From Erysipelothrix sp. (lineage in GTDB: Bacteria; Bacillota_I; Bacilli_A; Erysipelotrichales; Erysipelotrichaceae), in the NCBI GenBank assembly GCA_012520695.1, contig JAAYNU010000076.1:1-12531 (forward strand): a DNA stretch of 12,531 nucleotides, in the 5' to 3' direction. Position 1 is the stretch's first letter. Every line of letters begins with the position of its first letter. The notes under the pieces are model-generated. The model saw only the letters and a list, made by a program, of their open reading frames with translations. It made no database searches and was not told where the DNA came from. Positions 1 through 6,626 of the stretch are shown in pieces. The position numbers and the translations under genes were made by a program.

Positions 1-387
1 AATATCAACTTTCTTTCCATCAACTAAGATATGACCGTGGTTAACTAATTGACGAGCCCCACGACGAGTGCGTGATAGGTTCATTCGATAGATAACGTTA
101 TCGAGACGTGACTCAAGCATGAACAAGAAGTTATGTCCTGTTACACCTGGTAATTTAACTGCTTTGTTGTATGTGTTGAAGAATTGTTTTTCTGTAACTC
201 CATACATATAACGAATACGTTGCTTCTCACGAAGTTGTAATGCATAGTTTGATAACTTTGGACGACGAGCTGTCTTTCCATGTTGCCCTGGAGCGTAATC
301 GCGACGACGTAGTTCTTCACCTGTTTCGAGGATTGAGAAACTTAAACGACGGGATTTCTTCCATACGGGTCCTTTAATTCTTGCCAT
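1..387 (-). CDS. rpsD: 30S ribosomal protein S4, 5' part (C-terminus beyond the window)
   Basis: S4 is a primary-binding protein of the 30S subunit: it nucleates assembly on the 5' domain of 16S rRNA and in many bacteria also represses its own mRNA. The reverse strand encodes 129 codons without a stop, starting [16 protein letters not shown]. It includes the family signature [11 protein letters not shown] (about residues 27-37) and the start of the S4 RNA-binding domain ([20 protein letters not shown], about 91-110). About 70 C-terminal residues are off the left edge, judging from the usual length near 200. No cysteine occurs in the visible part, so this is the zinc-independent (C-minus) form. 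The ATG at 387-385 is supported by AGGAGGT (397-403 on the plus strand) with a 9-nt spacer. The gene is divergent from ezrA and has its own promoter and a long leader, suggesting autogenous control. Identity is secure. Confidence 0.97.
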   Translation of the reverse strand, partial: MARIKGPVWKKSRRLSFSILETGEELRRRDYAPGQHGKTARRPKLSNYALQLREKQRIRYMYGVTEKQFFNTYNKAVKLPGVTGHNFLFMLESRLDNVIYRMNLSRTRRGARQLVNHGHILVDGKKVDI

Positions 388-544
388 AATAGTATGACCT
401 CCTAAATTTAGCCTTTAGTGAGTGTTCACAAATCAGTATCAATTGAGTTTAACTACAATCGTTTCCCGATACAGCTTTGGTACTTTGATCCCTGCCGCGG
501 GTTAAACTATGGTTAACACCTTTGTGTGCTGCTCAATAAGACGC
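388..544 (-). ncRNA. rpsD 5' leader, candidate S4 autoregulatory RNA
   Basis: The predicted rpsD transcript begins near 544, giving a leader of about 155 nt, much longer than a ribosome binding site needs. It contains a perfect 8-bp long-range stem: AGTTTAAC (446-453) against GTTAAACT (501-508, plus-strand coordinates). The stem encloses about 47 nt that includes a small hairpin, on the RNA AUCG-GGAAA-CGAU. Another short hairpin lies at 516-527 (ACAC/GTGT), and GGTTAA at 511-516 could compete for pairing with the AGTTTAAC copy. B. subtilis rpsD is known to be autoregulated by S4 binding to its leader, and this gene has the same arrangement. The structural elements are read directly. S4 binding is inferred from the family, and I did not compare against a covariance model. 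Confidence 0.6.
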
Positions 545-550
545 TAATAT

Positions 551-579
551 AATATACACAAATAAGGAGCCAAAGTCAA
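551..579 (-). promoter_or_regulatory. rpsD promoter (sigma-A type)
   Basis: On the reverse strand there is a -35 box TTGACT (574-579) and a -10 box TATATT (551-556), separated by exactly 17 nt. The predicted start of transcription is near 544. This is a near-consensus housekeeping promoter, as expected for a ribosomal protein gene. It points away from ezrA. Confidence 0.75.
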
Positions 580-695
580 TCAAAAAGGGCCCTAATCGTG
601 ATTTAAGATTTGAATATGAATTAAACGAAGATTCGGTGAAAAATAAGGTGTTTTTATAACGTGATATTCATAATCAAAAAAGGACACTATTACAA

Positions 696-724
696 TTTTA
701 TTCACCGTACTTATATGATACAAT
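696..724 (+). promoter_or_regulatory. ezrA operon promoter (extended -10)
   Basis: The sequence TGATACAAT (716-724) is an extended -10 element, TGN followed by TACAAT at 719-724. The region 17 nt upstream (TTTTAT, 696-701) is a poor -35, so the TG motif probably carries the promoter. Transcription would start near 731, leaving a 5' leader of only about 14 nt before the ATG, with GAGGTG (734-739) as the ribosome binding site. It is the only good promoter I see for the ezrA-ffh run. Confidence 0.5.
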
Positions 725-744
725 AATGACAATGAGGTGAATGT

Positions 745-2484
745 ATGACAATCGAGAAAATCATTGGTTTAGTTACCCGAAACAAGTACGTTGTGTTGGG
801 CATTGCGGTTTTATTTATCCTATTAATTCTACTATACATTCGACAAGCGAGTAAACGTCGATACAAACGTGAGTTCGATGGATTAGAAATCAAATACAAT
901 GAATTAATGAGTATACCCGTTCTCTTTAAAATAAATAAAGCGAATGGTCTTGCGAAAATTAATCCTAAAGTACAAAAAGAAGTGGTGTCATGTAAAGCGC
1001 TTTTTGATGATATCAATAAACAACAAGAAGAAATTGCAGTCGTTATGGCAGATGCCGAAGATGCGATTGCTTTTAGTAAGCTTAAAAACGCAAAACTTCT
1101 TCTGACTGATTTAAACGGCATGATTGAAGAAACACTTCAAGAAACATATCGATTAAGCACATCTTTAGAAACATTGTTGGAACAAGAGACACAACAACGC
1201 CTTGAAATTACAGAGTTGAAGGAACGCTTTAGATCCGTTAAATACAAGGTTCAAGAATCTGCTTCTGTTCTATCGGATTCCTATCCAACATTAGAAACTC
1301 AAATTAAAGAGATTGAACATAATTTCTCTGTGTTCGAAGAATGGATGTACGCATCAGACTTTGAAAAAGCACGAGAGATCAGTGAAATCACAAGAGAGAA
1401 TGTCATTACTTTAGAACATAACTTAGTAACGATTCCAAAACTCTACCAACTCGCAAAAGGCTTGATCCCACAACTCTTAGAAGTTGTATCGAAAAAGTAT
1501 TCAGAAGCGAATCAAGATCATGTCTACATTGACCATCTTGAACTCCCTAAAACACTTGCGAGCATCAGTGAAGTTCTCAAGGATGATCTCCTGAAGATAT
1601 CACAAGCTAATACTGAAGAAACACAATTAAGTTTGATTGAAAGTCAAAAACGATTGGAAAATGTTATTCACCAAATCGAAAAAGAACACAAGTCACACCG
1701 TGACCTTGACCAAAGAGCAAGTGAAACATATGAAATGCTCGATGTTCTACGCAAAGACTTAGGTCAATTAAATCAATCTGCTGAAAAGACTCAATCACGC
1801 TTCAACTTCGAAAATCACGTTGAAACAGTCGCAACTTTCGCTCAACAAGCAGAAGAATTCCAAGCACTAAGAATTAAATTAGAGCGCATGGTTGAAGAGG
1901 AACAGATTCCTGCATCAACCGTTCTAATTTCAGTGAATGAATTAAACCAAGACATCACTATCTTAAAAGAGAAAACACTCGCTACTTCAACACGCGTTGA
2001 TCAAGCGAATGCAGATGAAGTGCGCGCAAATCACCAACTCTTGAAGTTGCACTTAATCATCAATGATGTTCAAGTACGCATTAAGAAGCGTTCAATCGGA
2101 AGTATCTCTGAATCATACAACTCTGATTTAGAACGTGCTTACGGTTATACAAAACAAATTAAAGACTTATTAAATGAAGACATGATTGATGTAACGACCT
2201 TAAATGCTACGGTTACAGAAGCCATCGACTATATCTACAAACTCCATAATAACGTTAATAACTTAGTGGGTGTTGTTGATATGTGTGAGAATGCGCTTGT
2301 TTATGCAAATAAATTCAGAGCGTATGTTCCTGATATTGATGCAGAACTTACACGAGCAGAACTATCATTTAATAATGGAGAATACACACAGGCGCTCACA
2401 AGTATTATCAATTCAATTGATAAATACAGACCGAACGTTGCTTACGAGGAGATGATTTTAGACAATGCGAAAAGTGCACGATAA
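745..2484 (+). CDS. ezrA: septation ring formation regulator EzrA
   Basis: EzrA is a membrane-anchored negative regulator of FtsZ ring assembly in Firmicutes. It also helps recruit divisome and cell-wall synthesis proteins. The 579-residue product (B. subtilis EzrA is 562) starts with a short segment, then one transmembrane helix at about residues 15-32, followed by basic residues (about 33-42). This gives the family's N-out/C-in topology with a large cytoplasmic domain. The rest is acidic, heptad-rich helix, matching the spectrin-like coiled-coil repeats of the family. Residues 519-525 (VYANKFR) align by eye with the conserved QNR patch of EzrA; Asn and Arg are kept but the Gln position appears to be Val. 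GAGGTG lies 5 nt before the ATG. The gene is followed by a cysteine desulfurase and thiI, the same neighbours as in Bacillus, which supports the call. The 3' end overlaps the next gene by 20 nt. Confidence 0.92.
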   Translation: MTIEKIIGLVTRNKYVVLGIAVLFILLILLYIRQASKRRYKREFDGLEIKYNELMSIPVLFKINKANGLAKINPKVQKEVVSCKALFDDINKQQEEIAVVMADAEDAIAFSKLKNAKLLLTDLNGMIEETLQETYRLSTSLETLLEQETQQRLEITELKERFRSVKYKVQESASVLSDSYPTLETQIKEIEHNFSVFEEWMYASDFEKAREISEITRENVITLEHNLVTIPKLYQLAKGLIPQLLEVVSKKYSEANQDHVYIDHLELPKTLASISEVLKDDLLKISQANTEETQLSLIESQKRLENVIHQIEKEHKSHRDLDQRASETYEMLDVLRKDLGQLNQSAEKTQSRFNFENHVETVATFAQQAEEFQALRIKLERMVEEEQIPASTVLISVNELNQDITILKEKTLATSTRVDQANADEVRANHQLLKLHLIINDVQVRIKKRSIGSISESYNSDLERAYGYTKQIKDLLNEDMIDVTTLNATVTEAIDYIYKLHNNVNNLVGVVDMCENALVYANKFRAYVPDIDAELTRAELSFNNGEYTQALTSIINSIDKYRPNVAYEEMILDNAKSAR

Positions 2485-3619
2485 TCCAATCTATTTAGAC
2501 TACGCAAGTACCAGTCCACTTCATCCAGAAGTCTTAAAAGATATTACCCGAATACAAACTGAATATTTCGAAAACGCTGACTCATTGCATTTTGGGGGTC
2601 AGCGTGTTTCTGACTTAGTGTCAAAATCAACGCAAGCACTCGCAACCATGCTTCATGTACTACCCCATGAAATCATTTATACATCTGGCGCAAGTGAATC
2701 CAATTCAACGGCAGTAAAAGGTATTGCGCTCGCAAACCAAGACCGAGGGAAACACATTATCACAACCTTAGGCGAACATGCCTCCGTTGATAATGCGGTA
2801 AAACAACTCGTCGACTACTTTGGTTATACAGTGACATATCTACCTCTTAAAGAAAATGGTAGCATATCACTGAATGATCTTAGAAATGCACTCCAAAGCG
2901 ATACAGTTCTTGTGAGTATGATTCATATTAATAATGAAACAGGTGCAGTTAATAATATTGAAGAAGCAGCCCACATTATAAAGAAACATTCAAAAGCATT
3001 CTTTCATGTGGATGCGGTTCAAGGACTAGCAAGACACCCATTTGAGATGAAACAAATTGATGCGGTATCGTACTCAGCACATAAAATCAGTGGCGTAAAA
3101 GGCAGTGGCCTTTTAGTGATGCGCGCCAGTGTTGACTTCTTACCACTCATTAACGGGGGACAGCAACAACACGGACACCGTGGGGGTACATTGAATACAC
3201 CGGCAGTGATTGTGTTCGCTAAGACTTTACGATTAGCGAGTCAAGCACATAATGAATCAATTAATGATATAATAGCCATGAACAAAAGCATCTATGACTA
3301 TTTTGAGGGCGTAGAAGGCGTTGAATTTAATTCAACACAAGAGGGCTCACCTTATATTATTAATATGTCTTTTGCGAATGTCGGTAGTGAAATTATGATC
3401 AACGGATTGAATGCGAAAGGGATTTACCTTTCAGGACAATCAACCTGTAATTCAAAATCACTCGAAGCATCCCACGTATTACTCGCAATGGGAAAAAGTG
3501 AAGCGATGGCAAAGAATTCTGTGCGCATCAGCCTCTCACACCATACTAAACAAGAAGAAATAGACATTGTATTAGAAACAATGATGGAGATTAAAAACTA
3601 TGTACAACACGGAATATGA
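2465..3619 (+). CDS. cysteine desulfurase (NifS/IscS family), probable sulfur donor for ThiI
   Basis: This is a PLP enzyme that removes sulfur from L-cysteine and holds it as a persulfide for transfer. The product is 384 residues. PLP-binding Lys207 lies in SAHK (204-207), followed by SGVKGSG. The start IYLDYAST and the central GASESN and HVDAVQG motifs are typical. The catalytic cysteine is Cys328 in QSTCNS, followed by EASHVLLAMG near the end. It corresponds in position to the B. subtilis enzyme called NifZ, which lies next to thiI and serves it specifically; I leave the symbol blank because nifZ names a different protein elsewhere. The gene starts inside ezrA (20-nt overlap). GAGGAG at 2446-2451 is 13 nt from the ATG, a rather long spacer. 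It also overlaps thiI by 20 nt, so the pair is probably translationally coupled. No IscU or SufU gene is nearby, which fits a dedicated tRNA-thiolation role rather than general Fe-S assembly. Confidence 0.93.
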   Translation: MRKVHDNPIYLDYASTSPLHPEVLKDITRIQTEYFENADSLHFGGQRVSDLVSKSTQALATMLHVLPHEIIYTSGASESNSTAVKGIALANQDRGKHIITTLGEHASVDNAVKQLVDYFGYTVTYLPLKENGSISLNDLRNALQSDTVLVSMIHINNETGAVNNIEEAAHIIKKHSKAFFHVDAVQGLARHPFEMKQIDAVSYSAHKISGVKGSGLLVMRASVDFLPLINGGQQQHGHRGGTLNTPAVIVFAKTLRLASQAHNESINDIIAMNKSIYDYFEGVEGVEFNSTQEGSPYIINMSFANVGSEIMINGLNAKGIYLSGQSTCNSKSLEASHVLLAMGKSEAMAKNSVRISLSHHTKQEEIDIVLETMMEIKNYVQHGI

Positions 3620-4796
3620 GTTCATCGTTTGTCGATTCGGCGAACTATCAACTAAAGGAAAAAACAGAAGAAACTTTACAGCACAACTTTTGAAGAATAC
3701 AAAAATGCAATTAAAAGCATTCCCAGAACTAACGTATAAGAACACCTATGATCGTCTTTATATCACATTAAATGGTGAAGACGGCGTCGCTGTCAGTGAA
3801 CAACTTAGAATGGTCTTCGGATTCTCGTCATTTTCACTTGCTCTTAAAGTAGAGCGCGATATTGATGTGATGGCAGAAGTCGCACTTGAGCGAATTAAAC
3901 TAGAAGAAGGTAAAACCTTCAAAGTTATCGCAAAACGTCACGATAAGACTTATGAGCATATCTCAGACACAATCAATCGTCATGTCGCAACGAAAATACT
4001 TCAAGAAACAGAACTCAAAGTTGATGTTCGTAAACCAGATATTGGAATCATTATTGAAGTACGTTCCGATGCAGCTTACATCATGATGGGGCGCGTCAAG
4101 GGAGCTGGTGGTTATCCAGTAGGTATTCAAGGAAAAGTCATGATGATGCTCTCAGGTGGTATTGATTCACCCGTAGCAGCTTACTTAATGATGAAGCGCG
4201 GTGTACGCATCGAAGCAGTTCACTTTGCATCACCTCCATATACTTCAGATGAAGCACTCAAGAAAGTATTGGACTTAGCTCAAACATTAACGAACTATCA
4301 ATCAGTGATTAACGTACACGTTGTACCGTTCACTGATATCCAACTCGCAATCAACAAAAAAGTTCCTGAAAGCTATGCAATCACATTGATGAGACGATTC
4401 ATGTTACGAATCGGAGATCAGATTGCGGAACAAAGAAACTGTCTCGCAATTGCGAACGGTGAATCTCTTGGACAAGTAGCATCACAAACACTGGAATCAA
4501 TGAAAGAAATCACAAGCATTGGAACACTTCCAATCCTTCGTCCGGTTCTTACATACGATAAGATTGAAATTATTGATCTTGCGCGTGAAATCGATACATA
4601 CGAAACATCAATCTTACCATTTGAAGATTGCTGTACAATATTCACACCACAAAAACCAACGACTAAACCAAGTGGTAAAAAGATTCTGAAGTTTGAAGAG
4701 AACTTAGAAATCGATGATTTAGTACAAGAAGCAATTGCGCAAGCAGAACTCATTATTGTAAAACGAAACACAGAAGAAACAGAATCATTCTTATAG
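3600..4796 (+). CDS. thiI: tRNA 4-thiouridine synthase ThiI (short form, no rhodanese domain)
   Basis: ThiI adenylates U8 of tRNA and replaces its oxygen with sulfur to give 4-thiouridine; in some bacteria it also supplies sulfur for the thiamine thiazole. The 398-residue product has an N-terminal ferredoxin-like region, a THUMP RNA-binding domain (about 60-165), and an ATP PP-loop domain with SGGIDSP at 185-191. Cys344-Cys345 (FEDCCTIF) lie where ThiI proteins have a conserved catalytic-region cysteine. The length matches the B. subtilis enzyme (about 400), not the longer enterobacterial form with a C-terminal rhodanese domain. Sulfur therefore probably comes directly from the adjacent cysteine desulfurase. 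GGAGA (3586-3590) is 9 nt upstream of the ATG, inside the previous gene. The stop codon overlaps the AGGAGG of ffh. Confidence 0.95.
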   Translation: MYNTEYEFIVCRFGELSTKGKNRRNFTAQLLKNTKMQLKAFPELTYKNTYDRLYITLNGEDGVAVSEQLRMVFGFSSFSLALKVERDIDVMAEVALERIKLEEGKTFKVIAKRHDKTYEHISDTINRHVATKILQETELKVDVRKPDIGIIIEVRSDAAYIMMGRVKGAGGYPVGIQGKVMMMLSGGIDSPVAAYLMMKRGVRIEAVHFASPPYTSDEALKKVLDLAQTLTNYQSVINVHVVPFTDIQLAINKKVPESYAITLMRRFMLRIGDQIAEQRNCLAIANGESLGQVASQTLESMKEITSIGTLPILRPVLTYDKIEIIDLAREIDTYETSILPFEDCCTIFTPQKPTTKPSGKKILKFEENLEIDDLVQEAIAQAELIIVKRNTEETESFL

Positions 4797-4805
4797 GAGG
4801 CAATC

Positions 4806-6101
4806 ATGGCATTTGATACATTAAGTAACCGCCTAAGCGACACGTTTAGAAATTTGAGCGGTAAAGGTAAACTAACAGATAAAAATATCAGTGATGCACT
4901 GCAAGACATTCGAATTTCATTACTCGAAGCAGACGTCAGTCTAGAAGTAATCAATGAACTCTTAAACCATGTTCAAGAAGAATCATTGGGATTAAAAGTA
5001 ACGCGTGAAGTTGACCCTTCACAAATGTTCATCAAGGTTGTGAATGACAAACTTGTTGAAATATTAGGTGAAGATCATGTACCGATGAACTTTGCGAAAC
5101 GACCAGGAATTATGATGATGGTTGGATTGCAAGGGAGTGGTAAAACTACTACGATCGCTAAAATCGCAAAACAACTTAAAGAAAAAGAAAACTTTAAAGT
5201 CTTAATGGTTGCAGCTGACTTGGCACGACCTGCCGCAGTTGAACAATTAAAGATTTTAGGGGAACAAATCGGCGTTGATGTCTTCAGCAAAGCAGATACC
5301 AATGCGGTTGATGTTGTTAAAGAAGCACTCAAAAATTCAAGCGATTATGACCGTATTCTTATTGATACTGCAGGACGACTCCAAGTTGACGAGGCACTAA
5401 TGAATGAACTCGTTGATATTGAAAAGGCTGCTAAGCCAGAAGAAATCCTACTATCAGTCGATGCAATGAGTGGACAAGATGTCATTCATGTTGCGAATGG
5501 TTTCAAAAACAAACTCGACCTTACGGGTCTTGTTGCTACTAAATTTGACGGTGATGCACGAGGTGGAGCGATTCTTTCAGTTCGCTACATGACTCAAGTA
5601 CCTGTTAAATACGTAGGAGTCGGAGAAGGTATTGATGATCTGGATTCATTCTATCCAGACCGTATGGCTTCACGTATCCTTGGCATGGGGGACATTGTTT
5701 CACTTGTAGAAAAAGCACAAGAGAAAATGGACCTTGAGGCAAGTGAGAAATCTGCTGAACGCATGATGAAGGGAATCTTCACGCTTGATGATATGCTCAT
5801 CCAACTCCAACAAGTTTCAAAAATGGGCCCATTATCTGGTCTATTAAAGATGGTACCTGGCGCAAGTAAGATGGCAGGGGACATTGATGATGCGGATGCG
5901 AATGCAGGCATGAACAAAACAAAAGCACTAATTTTAAGTATGACAAAAGAAGAACGACAAAACCCAGATATCATTCGATCCTCTCGCAAACACCGTATTG
6001 CGAACGGGAGTGGAATGACGACTACGGACGTTAACCGTCTTCTAAGTCAGCACGAAAAGATGAAAAAACAAATGCGCATGTTCTCGCGCATGATGGGATA
6101 A
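4806..6101 (+). CDS. ffh: signal recognition particle GTPase Ffh (SRP54)
   Basis: Ffh binds SRP RNA and signal sequences of nascent membrane and exported proteins, and docks with FtsY at the membrane. The 431-residue product has an N-terminal four-helix N domain, then the G domain with GLQGSGKTT (107-115), DTAGR (187-191) and TKFDGD (245-250). A methionine-rich M domain starts at about residue 305. The SRP-RNA-binding helix reads SSRKHRIANGSG (392-403), a close variant of the usual SRRKRIAxGSG. The tail ends soon after in RMFSRMMG and is a little shorter than the B. subtilis protein (about 446), lacking the usual basic extension. AGGAGG at 4795-4800 overlaps the thiI stop codon and lies 5 nt before the ATG. 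There is no promoter between thiI and ffh, so ffh is probably transcribed from the ezrA promoter. The usual partner ylxM is not upstream. Confidence 0.96.
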   Translation: MAFDTLSNRLSDTFRNLSGKGKLTDKNISDALQDIRISLLEADVSLEVINELLNHVQEESLGLKVTREVDPSQMFIKVVNDKLVEILGEDHVPMNFAKRPGIMMMVGLQGSGKTTTIAKIAKQLKEKENFKVLMVAADLARPAAVEQLKILGEQIGVDVFSKADTNAVDVVKEALKNSSDYDRILIDTAGRLQVDEALMNELVDIEKAAKPEEILLSVDAMSGQDVIHVANGFKNKLDLTGLVATKFDGDARGGAILSVRYMTQVPVKYVGVGEGIDDLDSFYPDRMASRILGMGDIVSLVEKAQEKMDLEASEKSAERMMKGIFTLDDMLIQLQQVSKMGPLSGLLKMVPGASKMAGDIDDADANAGMNKTKALILSMTKEERQNPDIIRSSRKHRIANGSGMTTTDVNRLLSQHEKMKKQMRMFSRMMG

Positions 6102-6122
6102 TTTACTTATCTCCATATTTGC

Positions 6123-6151
6123 TTGTAATAAAGGGAATGATGTGGTAAAGT
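6123..6151 (+). promoter_or_regulatory. rplS promoter (extended -10)
   Basis: TTGTAA (6123-6128) and TAAAGT (6146-6151) are separated by 17 nt, and the -10 is preceded by TGG (6143-6145), which makes it an extended -10. Transcription would begin near 6158, exactly at the first base-paired bases of the L19 leader hairpin. That coincidence strengthens both calls. No terminator is visible after ffh, so read-through from the upstream operon is also possible. Confidence 0.6.
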
Positions 6152-6156
6152 AATAA

Positions 6157-6201
6157 GGCTTAATGCACTCTGGTTCCGCTAGTGGAATTTGATTAAGAGC
6201 C
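6157..6201 (+). ncRNA. L19-type leader hairpin upstream of rplS
   Basis: A two-part hairpin lies at the 5' end of the predicted rplS transcript. The outer stem pairs GGCTTAAT (6157-6164) with ATTAAGAGCC (6192-6201), 8 bp with one bulged A. The inner stem pairs GGTTCC (6172-6177) with GGAATT (6184-6189) through two G-U wobbles, closed by a 6-nt loop. Ribosomal protein L19 genes of Firmicutes commonly carry a conserved leader of about this size and position (Rfam L19_leader), thought to mediate feedback by L19. The fold is visible in the sequence. The family assignment is from memory of its general form, not from a model search. Confidence 0.68.
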
Positions 6202-6215
6202 AGTTTTATATAGAC

Positions 6216-6221
6216 AAGGAG
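6216..6221 (+). promoter_or_regulatory. rplS ribosome binding site, fixes the start at 6231
   Basis: AAGGAG is 9 nt upstream of the ATG at 6231. A TTG at 6189 is in frame and would add 14 residues, but it lies inside the leader hairpin and has no ribosome binding site, and the family begins at the MGLDLV sequence. Confidence 0.85.
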
Positions 6222-6230
6222 TCACATACT

Positions 6231-6578
6231 ATGGGATTAGATTTAGTTAGAAATATTACTAAAAGTCAAATGCGTACTGACATTCCTGAATTTACTTCAG
6301 GTTATACAGTTCGTGTAGATGTTCGAATTCAAGAAGGTGGTAAAACTCGTATCCAAGCGTTTGAAGGTGTTGTTATCAAACGTTACGGTAGCGGGATTGC
6401 TGAAGCTTTCACTGTTCGTAAAATGTCATCAGGTGTTGGAGTAGAACGTACGTTCCCAATTCACTCACCAATCGTTGACAGCGTAACAGTTGTACGTCGT
6501 GGTAAAGTACGTCGTAGCAAGCTCTACTACTTACGTGAGCGTTCTGGAAAATCAGCACGTCTTAAAGAAATTCGCTAA
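6231..6578 (+). CDS. rplS: 50S ribosomal protein L19
   Basis: L19 sits at the 30S-50S interface and contributes to an intersubunit bridge. The 115-residue product has the usual length and features: a short N-terminal helix ([17 protein letters not shown], about 4-20), a beta-rich SH3-like barrel with [21 protein letters not shown], the FEGVVIKR and [18 protein letters not shown] motifs, and the basic end [27 protein letters not shown]. It has its own promoter and leader and is closed by an intrinsic terminator 1 nt after the stop. It can therefore act as a single-gene transcription unit. In Bacillus the upstream neighbours are rpsP, rimM and trmD; here the upstream gene is ffh. Confidence 0.97.
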   Translation: MGLDLVRNITKSQMRTDIPEFTSGYTVRVDVRIQEGGKTRIQAFEGVVIKRYGSGIAEAFTVRKMSSGVGVERTFPIHSPIVDSVTVVRRGKVRRSKLYYLRERSGKSARLKEIR

Positions 6579-6579
6579 G

Positions 6580-6602
6580 AGCCGTATATATACGGCTTTT
6601 TT
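6580..6602 (+). terminator. intrinsic terminator after rplS
   Basis: An 18-nt perfect palindrome, AGCCGTATATATACGGCT (6580-6597), forms a stem of at least 7 bp around a TATA loop. It is followed by an uninterrupted T run (6597-6602). It begins 1 nt after the rplS stop codon and ends 24 nt before the lepB ATG. Confidence 0.88.
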
Positions 6603-6626
6603 CTTTCATGAAAGGACCCTTAATTT

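Larger units (their letters stand above)
388..744. other. divergent intergenic region rpsD / ezrA
   Basis: This 357-nt region has no protein gene that I can support on either strand. From left to right it holds the rpsD ribosome binding site, the structured rpsD leader, the rpsD promoter, about 110 nt of AT-rich DNA (580-690) with no clear terminator, operator or repeat, and finally the ezrA promoter and ribosome binding site. The two promoters are about 140 nt apart and fire outward. Confidence 0.7.

Noticed and set aside
580-660. Terminator or small RNA gene in the AT-rich part of the rpsD/ezrA region
   Set aside because: I found only short chance inverted repeats (such as GGGCCC at 588-593), without a stem plus T run.
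711-1121. Reverse-strand open frame of 136 codons under ezrA
   Set aside because: It lies opposite the 5' part of a well-supported gene, has no ribosome binding site or recognisable domain, and is low-complexity Ser/Ile/Leu-rich, typical of an antisense shadow. The same applies to the other antisense frames under thiI, ffh, rbgA, rnhB and topA.
3265-3273. Extended -10 TGATATAAT within the cysteine desulfurase gene as an internal thiI promoter
   Set aside because: No -35 is found 16-18 nt upstream, and single -10 matches are frequent in AT-rich coding sequence.
6189-6230. Longer rplS product starting at TTG 6189
   Set aside because: It begins inside the leader hairpin without a ribosome binding site. 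The ATG at 6231 has AAGGAG at 9 nt and gives the family's normal 115 residues.
6499-6509. GTGGTAAAGTA inside rplS, identical to the rplS promoter -10 region, as a promoter for lepB
   Set aside because: The nearest consensus -35 (TTGACA, 6475-6480) is 22 nt away, and the repeat is explained by the conserved RRGKVR codons of L19.
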